The notes under the pieces are model-generated. The model made no database searches and was not told the origin of the DNA. It saw nothing but the letters and a program-made list of their open reading frames with translations. Below are positions 1 through 7,025 of a stretch of 17,673 nt of DNA, in pieces. The translations under genes were made by a program, and so were the position numbers. Numbering within the stretch: the first letter of the stretch is position 1; each line of letters opens with the position of its first letter. Origin of the DNA: Actinomycetes bacterium (GTDB taxonomy: Bacteria > Actinomycetota > Thermoleophilia > Solirubrobacterales > Solirubrobacteraceae); contig JAEXXR010000147.1 of assembly GCA_023405705.1 (NCBI GenBank), positions 1-17,673 of the forward strand. Reading direction: 5' to 3'.

Positions 1-112
1 CGCGTGCGCGGTGCCGGCGGTCGCTGCTCGGTTCGGTGAGCTGCCCGCCCCGGTCGCCGGCGGCGAGCGTCCGGCAGGGCCGCCGGCGCAGGCGGCCTGC
101 TGACTCGGTCCG

Positions 113-129
113 CCTGCTCCCAAAGCAGG
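113..129 (-). repeat. Antisense copy of the tRNA-Pro anticodon hairpin
   Basis: The 17 bases here are the exact reverse complement of the tRNA-Pro anticodon stem-loop about 590 bases away. Read on the minus strand they form the same CCTGC/GCAGG hairpin, just past the stop codon of the OsmC gene. Flanking bases do not extend into a full tRNA. It could be a tRNA relic, a transcription-end hairpin (there is no T-tract) or coincidence. Confidence 0.4.
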
Positions 130-139
130 AAAGGTGGGG

Positions 140-619
140 TCAGACCGCGCGCAGGAACGTCGGCTGGATCTCGATCTCGCTCGTGAGGCTGTTCGCGATG
201 AAGCACTCGCGGTGGGCGACCTCGACGAGGTGGAGGAGACGGGTCCCTCTCGGCATCTCCCCGCGGATGGTGATCCGCGGCCGCAGCACGATCCGCGCCA
301 CCCGCGCCGGTCTCGGCTCCTCCGGCATCTCGCCCTCCGCGCGATCCTCGTAGGCGACGACGTCGACACGCGCCCGCGCCGCGACCGCGAGGAAACTCAA
401 GAGCTGGCACGAGCTGGCGGCGAGCACGAGCAGCTGCTCCGGGTTCAGCCGCGACGAGTCGCCGCGGAAGGAGGGGTCGGAGCTGAGCCCCAGCTCGACC
501 TCCGCCGGCGGCGACAGCGCCGTGTGCCCGCGGTCGTACTGGTCGTACCCGACGCCGGTCGACCCCGCCCAGCTCGTCACAGCCGTATAGCGGTGGATCT
601 CGTGTCCCGTTTCGCTCAT
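140..619 (-). CDS. OsmC family peroxiredoxin-like protein
   Basis: A 159-residue protein of the OsmC/Ohr fold. These cytoplasmic thiol peroxidases reduce organic hydroperoxides with a pair of cysteines. The two expected cysteines are visible: Cys71 in the helix LAASSCQLLSFLAVAA and Cys139 in HRECFIANSL, separated by a strand-rich segment (about residues 85-125) as in the family. Length is normal for OsmC proteins. The ATG start at 619 lies 55 bases from the divergent tRNA-Pro, so it probably has its own promoter in that gap. It belongs to the left chromosomal flank. The specific substrate cannot be read from the sequence, and the OsmC rather than Ohr assignment is tentative. Confidence 0.88.
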   Translation of the reverse strand: MSETGHEIHRYTAVTSWAGSTGVGYDQYDRGHTALSPPAEVELGLSSDPSFRGDSSRLNPEQLLVLAASSCQLLSFLAVAARARVDVVAYEDRAEGEMPEEPRPARVARIVLRPRITIRGEMPRGTRLLHLVEVAHRECFIANSLTSEIEIQPTFLRAV

Positions 620-674
620 GCCACTCGGAGACGGTAGAGCCCCTCCAGACCGGACCGTATACTCGACCTCCCCG

Positions 675-748
675 CGGGGCGTGGCGCAGCCTGGTAGCGC
701 GCCTGCTTTGGGAGCAGGAGGTCCCGGGTTCGAATCCCGGCGCCCCGA
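675..748 (+). tRNA. tRNA-Pro (anticodon TGG)
   Basis: A complete cloverleaf can be folded by eye. The 7-bp acceptor stem is CGGGGCG with CGCCCCG. The D arm contains GGTAGCGC. The anticodon stem CCTGC/GCAGG closes the loop TTTGGGA, which gives anticodon TGG for proline. The T arm is CCGGG-TTCGAAT-CCCGG and the discriminator base is A748. The 3' CCA is not encoded (ACT follows). The 3' half, from 729, is the left attachment core of the island: its last 20 bases plus two more recur exactly at 13160-13181, so the integrated element left the tRNA intact. Confidence 0.96.
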
Positions 749-750
749 CT
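729..750 (+). other. attL core of the island (tRNA-Pro 3' end)
   Basis: This 22-bp stretch (T-loop TTCGAAT, T-stem, acceptor 3' strand and ACT) is repeated without mismatch at 13160-13181 as a direct repeat. Integration of tyrosine-recombinase elements into the 3' end of a tRNA typically leaves such a pair. The sequences diverge immediately on both sides of the repeat, which defines its limits. Confidence 0.9.
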
Positions 751-797
751 AGCAGTTTCCCCTGTAGTACCGGCGTTTGCGGGCGTTTTTCGGGCCT

Positions 798-821
798 CAA
801 GGTTCTAAGCAAGGTTCCAAG
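798..821 (+). repeat. Tandem 12-bp repeats, putative integrase arm sites (left end)
   Basis: CAAGGTTCTAAG is followed directly by CAAGGTTCCAAG (11 of 12 identical), 47 bases inside the left core. The same tandem pair, in the same orientation, stands near the right end (13055-13078) and at the internal relic (11132-11155). Paired direct repeats beside att cores are typical arm-type binding sites of tyrosine integrases. Binding by the integrase at 7363-8562 is inferred. Confidence 0.7.
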
Positions 822-860
822 AGGCGCGTTTTGGGGTGCTCGCGGGGGCTGGAGGTGGTC

Positions 861-1097
861 TCAGGTTTGTGGGGTGGTGTGAGGTCGTCTTTGTCGGCGA
901 GACGAGCCAGACACGGCAGCTCGCAAGCGAGCTTGCTGAGGTGGCGTGAAGTGCCAGGTGCCTCCTCTGCCCGGGGCGTGCTCGGGAAACAGTTCGCGGG
1001 CAGCTCTGCGAATCCGGCGAGCACCATTGCTTCGAGCGTGGCCCTCGCCAGATCCCCAGATGTCTTCCGCAAGCTGCGTTGGCGACTTTGTCGGCAT
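861..1097 (-). CDS. Small uncharacterised island protein (78 aa)
   Basis: A 78-residue ORF with protein-like composition in its first 65 residues: an amphipathic N-terminus, then ARRIRRAARELFPEHAPGRG followed by WHFTPPQQARLRAAV. The pattern of basic helix, FP, short Gly linker and W-x-(F/L)-T-P resembles a recurrent motif I associate with small mobile-element proteins of actinobacteria; this is recollection, not a search. The ATG at 1097 is preceded by a TAGAAT box ending 8 bases upstream, which suggests a leaderless transcript. The 14 bases around that box recur exactly upstream of the regulator gene at 12482-12997. It is the first gene inside the left end. Function is unknown; competing ORFs in the region look less protein-like. 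Confidence 0.5.
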   Translation of the reverse strand: MPTKSPTQLAEDIWGSGEGHARSNGARRIRRAARELFPEHAPGRGGTWHFTPPQQARLRAAVSGSSRRQRRPHTTPQT

Positions 1098-1098
1098 G

Positions 1099-1112
1099 AC
1101 GCAGGATTCTAG
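1099..1112 (-). promoter_or_regulatory. Putative leaderless -10 element of the 78-aa gene
   Basis: On the minus strand this reads CTAGAATCCTGCGT and ends 1 base before the ATG. TAGAAT fits an actinobacterial -10 box (TAnnnT) at the distance expected when transcription starts at or near the start codon. The identical 14-mer occurs at 12998-13011 in front of another minus-strand gene. No convincing -35 is seen. Confidence 0.5.
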
Positions 1113-1369
1113 ATCGGTGTTGTGATCGGGCCCCTGCGGTTCGGGAGAGGGATGCCGGTCCCCGAGGTCTGCGCGCTGGCATCGTGCCTTGGCACGGGAT
1201 GCAGATCCACCTAGGTTCGCCGGCGCTGTTCCACATCTGTAAAGCGGCCCGGCGGTGCGCTAACACCCCGGGCCCGGCACCGAAGGTGGCCTTCGATGCA
1301 ACACCATTCTTCCCGACGCGCCGCGTGGCGCGCGGAATCTCTTGACGCGTCCGCTCCGAGGATCACGTC

Positions 1370-1813
1370 ATGTCCCTGACGCTCAAGCCGACGGCGCGCG
1401 GGCTGCTGCGCCGGCAGGTCCTCGCGGAGCTGTCCGGGATCGGGGACGTCTTCATCGCAGTCGAGGCCGGCCAGTGGGGCACGGCGCTCGCGCTGCGGCG
1501 GCGGTACGAGGACTGCATGCGGCTGCTGGACGACCTCGGCTGGCGCGAGGACGACCCGGCCGACGAGTTCGCGATCACGATGGAGCCGATCCCGCTCATG
1601 CGCGTGCTGGCGCGGCTGCATGAGCGCTGTGGCGAGGAGGTCGTGGAGCACGTCGCGAGCACCGCCGAGGGACGCCAGGCGTTGTGGGAGGCGATGCTGA
1701 CCGTCGCGATCTGCGGCGACGTGCTCGTGGACCTGGTCGGCGACGACGTCGAGGAGGCGATGCGCGCTTATCGCCGCGAGCGCGAGGCCGACGGCACAGA
1801 GGAGGCGTCATGA
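1370..1813 (+). CDS. Uncharacterised helical protein, first gene of an XRE/RHH operon
   Basis: A 147-residue protein of unknown function. It is predicted mostly alpha-helical and acidic, with WGTALALRRRYEDCMRLLDDLGW at about residues 36-58 and MRVLARLHERCGEEV around 77-91. No catalytic motif, signal peptide or membrane segment is visible. The ATG is preceded by GAGGA with 7 bases of spacing, an acceptable ribosome-binding site. Its TGA overlaps the ATG of the XRE gene (ATGA), and that gene overlaps the next, so the three are probably co-transcribed and translationally coupled. I have the impression that similar proteins recur near regulators in elements of related genomes, but this is unverified. 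It may be a partner of the downstream regulator. Confidence 0.72.
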   Translation: MSLTLKPTARGLLRRQVLAELSGIGDVFIAVEAGQWGTALALRRRYEDCMRLLDDLGWREDDPADEFAITMEPIPLMRVLARLHERCGEEVVEHVASTAEGRQALWEAMLTVAICGDVLVDLVGDDVEEAMRAYRREREADGTEEAS

Positions 1814-2064
1814 CGCCCGTCCGCGTCCGCTCGGTCGAGCACGCCGCGCTCGGCAGAGCGGTTCGCGAGCTGCGCGGCCGGTTCCACCTCTCGCAGGAGC
1901 GGGTCGGGCTCGGCGGCGGCCTGCACCGCAACTACGTCGGCGCGATCGAGCGCGGCGAGATCAACCCGACCTTCGCGGTCCTGCTGAAGCTCGCCGACGG
2001 CTTGACCGTGCCGCTGTCGGAGCTGTTCGCGCTCTACGAACGTCGCCGCGCGGAGCAGCGCTGA
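1810..2064 (+). CDS. XRE-family transcriptional regulator
   Basis: An 84-residue protein that is essentially one helix-turn-helix domain of the XRE/Cro type. LGRAVRELRGRFHLSQERVGLGGGLHRNYVGAIERGEINPTFAVLLKLADGL (about residues 14-65) shows the classic pattern: LSQE at helix 2, NYVGAIERG at the recognition helix and NPTFAVLLKLADGL in the last helices. The ATG at 1810 was chosen because it overlaps the upstream stop by 4 bp and gives a domain-sized product. A longer version from 1684 would run through the upstream gene out of frame. It likely controls its own operon or the element's maintenance genes; the target is not known. Confidence 0.88.
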   Translation: MTPVRVRSVEHAALGRAVRELRGRFHLSQERVGLGGGLHRNYVGAIERGEINPTFAVLLKLADGLTVPLSELFALYERRRAEQR

Positions 2065-2360
2065 TGGCTCGCGGCAGACTCCACACCACGACCGTCCGCT
2101 TCGACGCCGACACCTGGGCGGAGGTCGTCGCCGAGTCCGACCGCCTCGGCATCGCACACGCCGAGTACATACGCGGTGCGGTGCTGCGCCTGATCGGCGG
2201 CGCCGGCGAGCACGACCGGCTCCTGCGACTGGAAGTGCAGTGCGACCAGCTCACCGAGGAGGTGCAGCAGGTCGCGCGAGCCGTCGTTCGGATCGCGCGG
2301 TCACTGAAAGCGGCTCGGGCGGCTGCGACCGACAAGGACAAGACAGAATCCTTTTCTTAG
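2064..2360 (+). CDS. Ribbon-helix-helix/CopG-like protein with coiled-coil tail
   Basis: A 98-residue protein. Residues about 6-45 (HTTTVRFDADTWAEVVAESDRLGIAHAEYIRGAVLRLI) fit a ribbon-helix-helix DNA-binding domain: a short basic beta strand, then two helices. Residues about 49-88 form a heptad-like helix (LLRLEVQCDQLTEEVQQVARAVVRIARSL) likely to be a coiled coil. This arrangement is found both in CopG-type repressors and in MobC-like relaxosome accessory proteins. No relaxase is present here, so a regulator is the safer reading. Its ATG overlaps the XRE stop by one base (TGATG). It ends 16 bases before the start of the next gene, which has its own promoter. Confidence 0.78.
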   Translation: MARGRLHTTTVRFDADTWAEVVAESDRLGIAHAEYIRGAVLRLIGGAGEHDRLLRLEVQCDQLTEEVQQVARAVVRIARSLKAARAAATDKDKTESFS

Positions 2361-2375
2361 CGATAGTATTCTGTC
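2342..2375 (+). promoter_or_regulatory. Promoter/operator of the first regulator-nucleotidyltransferase pair
   Basis: An 8-bp perfect inverted repeat, GACAGAAT (2342-2349) and ATTCTGTC (2368-2375), with an 18-base spacer. Between and overlapping the right arm lies TAGTAT (2364-2369), a -10-like box 7 bases before the GTG start at 2377, so the transcript is probably leaderless. The left arm sits where a -35 region would be. An operator covering the core promoter suits autorepression by the encoded HTH protein, as known for AbiEi antitoxins. Binding is inferred. Confidence 0.6.
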
Positions 2376-2376
2376 C

Positions 2377-3060
2377 GTGAACGGAATCGACCTCTCTGTC
2401 CGTGACGCGGCGCAGCGATTGGGCGTCTCGCCGGTGGCGGTCCGCCAGCAGATAGCTGGCGGGCGCTTGCCGGCGGTCAAGCGCGGGCGGGATTGGTGGA
2501 TCGATCCGAGAGTGGTTGAGCGGATGCGGCGCCAGCCTGCGAGAAGTGGGCGCCCGCTGTCGGCACCGCTCGCGTGGGCCGTTCTGCTGCTCGCGTCTGG
2601 TGATGAGGCGGCCGCAGACCGGATCCTGAAACACCCGCGATACCGGTCGCGCGCTCGGGCGTGGCTGCGCGAACAATCGCTGATCGAGGACGCCCCACGG
2701 TTGCGAGCACGAGCCGCATCCGAGGAGTTCGACGTCCACCCCTCCGAGCTGAGACGAGTCGCAGGTCGCCCAGGCGTGCTGCTGACAGGTGCCTCGGCCG
2801 GCGGTCTGGTCGGACTGATCGGGAGACCGTCGGCGGTCGAGGTCTACGCGCCGGCCGGTCAGCGCGAGGCGATCGTGCGCGAGCACGCACTGGTTCCCGG
2901 CTCCGGGCCTGTCCGCGTCCGGTGGGTCGCGGACGAGATCTGGGCCGTTCTGCACCCCGACAAGGATCAGCGGGCCCCGCGTGCTGCGGTCCTGCTCGAC
3001 CTGCTCGAGAGTGACGAGCCGCGTGCGCGTCGGGAAGCGGCTCGGGCGCTGGCGAGATGA
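2377..3060 (+). CDS. HTH regulator, putative antitoxin of a nucleotidyltransferase pair
   Basis: A 227-residue protein with an N-terminal excisionase/MerR-like helix-turn-helix (residues about 5-48: LSVRDAAQRLGVSPVAVRQQIAGGRLPAVKRGRDWWIDPRVV). The remainder is helical and then strand-rich, ending in an Arg-rich helix. The C-terminal half (about residues 125-195: LLTGASAGGLVGLIGRPSAVEVYAP and RVRWVADEIWAVLHPD) may be the partner-binding part. The start is GTG, 7 bases after a TAGTAT box. Its stop overlaps the nucleotidyltransferase start by 4 bp (ATGA). In type IV systems the upstream DNA-binding gene is the antitoxin and represses the operon; this role is inferred from organisation, not from recognisable AbiEi sequence. 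Confidence 0.72.
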   Translation: MNGIDLSVRDAAQRLGVSPVAVRQQIAGGRLPAVKRGRDWWIDPRVVERMRRQPARSGRPLSAPLAWAVLLLASGDEAAADRILKHPRYRSRARAWLREQSLIEDAPRLRARAASEEFDVHPSELRRVAGRPGVLLTGASAGGLVGLIGRPSAVEVYAPAGQREAIVREHALVPGSGPVRVRWVADEIWAVLHPDKDQRAPRAAVLLDLLESDEPRARREAARALAR

Positions 3061-3773
3061 CCGAGATCGACGTCGACATCGTCGAGGACGAGGAGACGTT
3101 GCGGCTTTGGGCGGCCGTCGGCGAGCTGGTCGGTCAGCTGCCAGGCCGCTGGGTGCTGATCGGCGGCTTGATGGTCCAGCTCCACGCGATCGAACATGGG
3201 ATCGCAACGGCTCGCGCGACGGTCGACATCGACGTGCTCGGCGAGGCGCGGCCGCCGGGTGCGCTCGGATCGATCGATGCGGCGCTCCGCAAGCACGGGT
3301 TCGAGCTTGTCGGTCCCGATCTCGACGGCTACGCCCATCGCTATGAGCGGGACGGGCTGGTCATCGACGTGCTGGCACCGGACGGGATCAAGCCGCCAGC
3401 GAGCCTGGGCAAGGGCGTCAAGGCGGTCGGCGTGCCGGGCGGCTCGCAGGCGCTGAGCCGGTCCGAGCTGGTGACGGTCGTCGTGGACGGCCGCCGCTTC
3501 GAGCTGCGCCGCCCGACGCTGCTGGGCGCGGTTCTGATCAAGACGCGGTCGCTGATGGTCCACAGCGACCCCGAGGCGCAACGCGAAGATCTGCTGCGAC
3601 TGCTGGCGCTGATCGAAGATCCGCGCGCGATGTCGGCCGACTTGCGCAAGACCGAGCGGCGGTGGCTCCGCCAGGCAGAGGAGCGGCTGGACATGACGGG
3701 CGCGAGCCCGCTCGACGCTGCGACGACCCAGCGAGCGGTGCTGGCCTACCGGTTGCTCGTCGCGGACGAGTGA
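3057..3773 (+). CDS. AbiEii-like nucleotidyltransferase, putative toxin
   Basis: A 238-residue protein of the DNA polymerase beta-like nucleotidyltransferase fold. Visible active-site elements are VLIGGLMVQLHA (Gly36-Gly37), the metal-binding pair TVDIDV (Asp57, Asp59) and a third acidic strand LVIDVLAPD (Asp104). Lys162 in LIKTRSLMVHSDPEAQREDLL resembles the conserved C-terminal Lys/Asp motif of AbiEii/MenA enzymes. AbiEii-type toxins transfer nucleotides to tRNA or other targets and arrest growth, often against phage. It overlaps the HTH gene by 4 bp. A plain substrate-modifying nucleotidyltransferase without toxicity is possible. It is only distantly similar to the second nucleotidyltransferase at 11793-12485. 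Confidence 0.8.
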   Translation: MTEIDVDIVEDEETLRLWAAVGELVGQLPGRWVLIGGLMVQLHAIEHGIATARATVDIDVLGEARPPGALGSIDAALRKHGFELVGPDLDGYAHRYERDGLVIDVLAPDGIKPPASLGKGVKAVGVPGGSQALSRSELVTVVVDGRRFELRRPTLLGAVLIKTRSLMVHSDPEAQREDLLRLLALIEDPRAMSADLRKTERRWLRQAEERLDMTGASPLDAATTQRAVLAYRLLVADE

Positions 3774-4514
3774 AGCGGATCCCGCCGGGCTGAGGCCGTC
3801 AGTACGGCCGCGTTCGGTCCGCGGCGCGCAGCCGGTCGGTGGTGCCAGGCGCGTACCGGCGAGCAGACCTCAAGTGCGCGTCGATCAGCGCGAGGAGATC
3901 GGCAGGTCTCGCGGCATCCGCAGCACTCGTGTCGCGGCCCCGGTCAGGGCTTCTGAGGTCCCGCGAGAGGTGGGATTCAGGCATGCCGCGACCGTAGTGG
4001 TCAGCGCCCGTTGCGTCTACAGCTCATGCCTGTCATCGCGGCGTGGCATGCTCAGGAAGCGGATGGCTAACGTCCCGAAATCGGATGCTAGACATCCCGC
4101 AGATTGGCCGCACATGCGTCTGCTGAGGTGCACCACCACCTTGCCGATCGCTCGTACCTGATCGGCAAGCTGCGACGTGCTCGGATCGCTGCCGGTGCCG
4201 GCGGTTCCGCGACAGTTGGGCGCGCCTGACTCTTCTCCCTGGATCGAAGTGTTGAGAGTGTTGTCGTGGCTAGGAGGCTGGTCGCGTCGGAGCCCGCTGG
4301 CATGCGCGGATCGGCGAATGCTCGCTCGTAGCCGCCCCTTGCACCATCGCTGTCCGCCGCTCGGCTCCGGCCACGGGACGGGGATGGAGAGACGCCGGCC
4401 GGGCGGCGTGTCCCCGCGCTGGCTCGCTCCCCGCTCGTGTCCGTTCTCGCCGGTCTGTCTGTCGACGGCGGCGCGACCCGTTGGGTCCGCGCTCGGGGCT
4501 AGGCTGCGCTGACG
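3774..4514 (+). other. 740-bp stretch without a convincing gene
   Basis: No ORF here has convincing protein character. A 61-codon minus-strand ORF at 3799-3984 (helix-like ALIDAHLRSARRYAPGTTDRLR in its second half) is the best candidate but remains doubtful. Around 4062-4099 is a repeat-like segment with the small inverted repeat GGATG-CTAGA-CATCC; a related segment lies at 13217-13252 outside the island. The remainder looks like eroded DNA in front of the TfoX-N gene. Confidence 0.4.
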
Positions 4515-4871
4515 ATGGCCTACGACGAGAAGCTGGCGAGCCGCCTGCGGGCCCTGCTCAGCGAGTTGGACGGGATCTCCGAGCGGCGGATGTTCGGCGG
4601 CCTGTCGTTCCTGCGCGACGGCAACCTCGTCTGCGGCGTGATGGGCGCCACCCTGCTGCTGCGGCTCGGCGAGGCGCAAGCGAACGCTGTGTTGGCTGAT
4701 CCGCACGTGCGACTGATGGACCTTCAGAGACGACCGTCGAGAGGCACGGTATACGTCGACCCCGCAGGATGCGCGGACGATGACGCGCTGCGCGGCTGGG
4801 TCGAGCGTGCGCTCGGCTTCGTTGCGACGCTGCCGCCGAAGCCCGCTGGCAGGGCGGCACGCGGTAGGTGA
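4515..4871 (+). CDS. TfoX N-terminal domain protein (island copy)
   Basis: A 118-residue TfoX/Sxy N-terminal domain protein. Typical features are MAYDEKLASRLRALL at the start, the core SERRMFGGLSFLRDGNLVCGVMG (about residues 23-44), LLLRLG, PHVRLMDLQRRP and the C-terminal AGCADDDALRGWVERAL helix. Full TfoX proteins regulate competence in proteobacteria. Stand-alone N-domain proteins like this are common elsewhere and have no firm role. About two thirds of residues match the copy at 13350-13700 just outside the right end, so the two are paralogues or one was picked up by the element. Start codon context is weak, but the shared MAYDE start supports it. Confidence 0.88.
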   Translation: MAYDEKLASRLRALLSELDGISERRMFGGLSFLRDGNLVCGVMGATLLLRLGEAQANAVLADPHVRLMDLQRRPSRGTVYVDPAGCADDDALRGWVERALGFVATLPPKPAGRAARGR

Positions 4872-4968
4872 GCCGGTCGCGACCCGTCCCGGTGGCGACG
4901 CCTCACCCCGCTCCTCGACGCGCAGGGGTGTAGCCGCGCGCCGGCCGTCACCCCGGCGCCTTCACCGT

Positions 4969-5196
4969 CTACCGCGAGGCGTCGTCGTCGGCGCCACCGT
5001 ACACGGCGAAGTGCTGCGGATCGTAGGGCCGCGTTCCGACCTCGCAGTGGTAGCACCGCTCGGTGACGCCGTCGTGGTTGTAGAAGTCGTGCTGCCGGCA
5101 GTCCTTGCGTCCCTTTCCTGCGACCCCCAGCTCGGCGAGCGGCATCGGGAGACGGGTACGGATCCACGTGCGAAGTCGGTAGCGGGGCCGTGCCAT
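4969..5196 (-). CDS. Small Cys/His protein, possible zinc-binding (75 aa)
   Basis: A 75-residue protein with a compact cluster Cys33, His36, His41, Cys48, His50, Cys51 in KDCRQHDFYNHDGVTERCYHCE. This spacing suggests a small zinc-binding knuckle. The aromatic and His-rich centre followed by CYHC and GxRPYD looks like a conserved family, though I cannot name it. The N-terminus is basic (MARPRYRLRTWIRTRL). The ATG is 9 bases from one arm of an 11-bp inverted repeat, so its promoter probably lies in the shared divergent region with the replication gene. No function can be assigned. Confidence 0.55.
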   Translation of the reverse strand: MARPRYRLRTWIRTRLPMPLAELGVAGKGRKDCRQHDFYNHDGVTERCYHCEVGTRPYDPQHFAVYGGADDDASR

Positions 5197-5203
5197 CCGT
5201 TGA

Positions 5204-5273
5204 TGATCTCAGAGCCGTGTCGCGGATCTGACAGCGACGCGCTCCGGTCGTGCGCTGACGTTCTCTGAGATCA
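5204..5273. repeat. 11-bp inverted repeat in a divergent intergenic region
   Basis: TGATCTCAGAG (5204-5214) and its exact reverse complement CTCTGAGATCA (5263-5273) are separated by 48 bases. A third copy of its first 10 bases stands at 11270-11279. The repeats lie between the small Cys/His gene and the replication-relaxation gene. They could be operator sites or part of an origin; nothing in the sequence decides between these. Confidence 0.55.
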
Positions 5274-5459
5274 CCTCAGATTCCCGCGTGGCCGTCGGCT
5301 CTAGACGTGGGCTCGTCCCCGCGATACGACAAGAGACATGGGAGCAACAGTTAACGACCTAACCGATTGCGCAAGTAGTTGTAGACGGAGTCCGGTCCCC
5401 GGCGATATGACCTCCGGACCGATGATCTGCCTGGACGACACAGACGAGGGAGGCGCCGG
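5274..5459 (+). promoter_or_regulatory. Leader region of the replication gene
   Basis: This stretch has no gene. It contains a locally less GC-rich patch (about 5327-5392, with AGTTAACGACCTAACCG) and the short dyad CGGTCC/GGACCG around 5394-5422. A ribosome-binding site GAGGGAGG (5446-5453) lies 6 bases before the TTG start. An AT-richer patch beside inverted repeats upstream of a replication-type gene would suit a promoter or an origin. Confidence 0.4.
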
Positions 5460-7025
5460 TTGACCGCTGCCACCAGACGGCGCGCGCCGGTTGATCCGTC
5501 GCGCCTGACGACGCTCGATCGCGCGATCCTGGACGAGGTCTGCTGGCTGCGGGTGGTGCGGCAGGATCAGCTCGGTCGGTTGCATCCGGAGGTGCCGGAG
5601 CGGACGTTGCGCTACCGGACCCGTCGCCTGGCGCAGCTTCGGCTGCTCGGGCGAACGCGGCCCTACCGAGAGCGCGGGTCGGCGCCGCATCACTTCTGGC
5701 CGACGCGCCATGCCGATGCGCTGATGCGCGGCGAGCCGCTGCCGCGAGGAGGCGAGCGGCGGGCGCCCAATCCGCTGTTCCTCGCCCACGCGGCGGCGAT
5801 CACCGAGCTGTACGTGACGCTCAGAACGGCCCCGCCGAGCGGCTTCACGCTCAAGGAGCTGCTGCGCGAAGGAGAAGCGCGCGAGCCGTTCACCGATGCC
5901 GTCGGGCAGGAGCGGGCGATCGCGCCCGACGCGACGTTCGTGCTCGCCGACTCCGACGGCGTGGAGCTGTGCGCGCTCGTGGAGCTGGATCGCGGGTCGA
6001 TGTCGAGCGGTCGGCTGCGGACGAAGGCGCGCGGGTACGCGGAGTTCTACGGCGCGAACGGCTGGCGGGAGCGGTTCTCCTACTGTCCCCCACTGCTGCT
6101 CCTGACGACGACGGCCGCGCGGGCGAGAATGTTCCGGTCGCTGCTGAGACGGGCGCTGAAGGACGTGCATCCGCCGTCGGGCGACCCGTTCGTCGCGGCG
6201 GTCTGCGGCGAGGTCTTCACGTTGGGGCGGGCGTTCGGCAAGCCGGTCTGGACGACGCTCGACGGCGAGGCCGAGGCATCCGTGGTCGAAGTGATGCGCG
6301 CGGCGCGGCGTCCGTATGACGAGCTTCGCGCCGCGTGGCGTGCGGAGGACGAGGCGTTCGCGGCACTGCTGACCGACCCGCGCGCCCTGCACAAGCGCCT
6401 GCCATCGGAGTCACGCGCGAACCTGCGCCACGACTTCGGCGAGACCGCCGGCGCCGCGCTCGAGCTGCTGCTTGCCAGAACCGAGCTGACGCCGCTGGAG
6501 CTGACCGTCGTCGGCGAGCTGGCCGGCTCGGTCGAGGGCCGATCGAAGTACCCGCGCTTGAGAGCGACCAGAGATGCGCGGCGCTCGCTCGGCCGGCTCG
6601 CGGGCGAGTACGTGGCGCAGCAGCTCGTCGCGCTCGACCGGCTCGCCGACCGCCACGGCGACGGCCCGCACCTGCGCGCCGCACGTCGCACCCTCGACGG
6701 CCGCCAGGTGCCGTTCTCCGAGGCCGAGCTGCGCCAGACCGAGGGGCAGGCGAAGCGCGACGAGACGGTCCGCGCCGAGCAGGAGGCGCTGCGAGCCGCA
6801 TATCCCGCGCTGCGGGAGGAGCGGGCGCGCGAGATCGTCAAGGCCCGCGGGCTGAGCGCACGGCTGCGCGGGACCGAGCCGGTCCTGCCCGAGGTCGACG
6901 CCAAGCTGCTGTGCCGCTGCACGCAGTGCGAGGAGACGCTCTACCCCGACCCGGCGAGACCGCGCAACGACTATTCCCGCTGCCCCTACTGCGGCGGCCA
7001 CCTGTCGGCATGGAGCGAACGATGA
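5460..7025 (+). CDS. Replication-relaxation family protein with C-terminal zinc ribbon
   Basis: A 521-residue protein matching the replication-relaxation family (Pfam Replic_Relax) carried by actinobacterial integrative elements and plasmids. Residues about 15-75 form a winged helix (LTTLDRAILDEVCWLRVVRQDQLGRL, then RTLRYRTRRLAQLRLLGR). Residues about 158-195 contain IAPDATFVL, VELDRGSMSSGRLRTKARGYAEFY, the Asp/Glu-x-Asp and Lys pattern of the family that recalls a nuclease-like fold. The long C-terminal part is Arg/Glu-rich and helical. It ends in a zinc ribbon with Cys487-x2-Cys490 and Cys508-x2-Cys511. The start is TTG, supported by GAGGGAGG 6 bases upstream. The stop overlaps the excisionase start (ATGA). 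It is inferred to act in element replication or maintenance. Confidence 0.82.
   Translation: MTAATRRRAPVDPSRLTTLDRAILDEVCWLRVVRQDQLGRLHPEVPERTLRYRTRRLAQLRLLGRTRPYRERGSAPHHFWPTRHADALMRGEPLPRGGERRAPNPLFLAHAAAITELYVTLRTAPPSGFTLKELLREGEAREPFTDAVGQERAIAPDATFVLADSDGVELCALVELDRGSMSSGRLRTKARGYAEFYGANGWRERFSYCPPLLLLTTTAARARMFRSLLRRALKDVHPPSGDPFVAAVCGEVFTLGRAFGKPVWTTLDGEAEASVVEVMRAARRPYDELRAAWRAEDEAFAALLTDPRALHKRLPSESRANLRHDFGETAGAALELLLARTELTPLELTVVGELAGSVEGRSKYPRLRATRDARRSLGRLAGEYVAQQLVALDRLADRHGDGPHLRAARRTLDGRQVPFSEAELRQTEGQAKRDETVRAEQEALRAAYPALREERAREIVKARGLSARLRGTEPVLPEVDAKLLCRCTQCEETLYPDPARPRNDYSRCPYCGGHLSAWSER

Noticed and set aside
113..129. A second tRNA-Pro gene
   Set aside because: Only the anticodon arm matches; acceptor, D and T arms cannot be formed from the flanks.
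4177..4512. 111-codon plus-strand frame before the island tfoX
   Set aside because: No ribosome-binding site and no recognisable secondary structure or conserved motif; the composition looks random.
5301..6392. 363-codon minus-strand frame across the replication gene
   Set aside because: It is a shadow of the plus-strand gene, without protein-like features.
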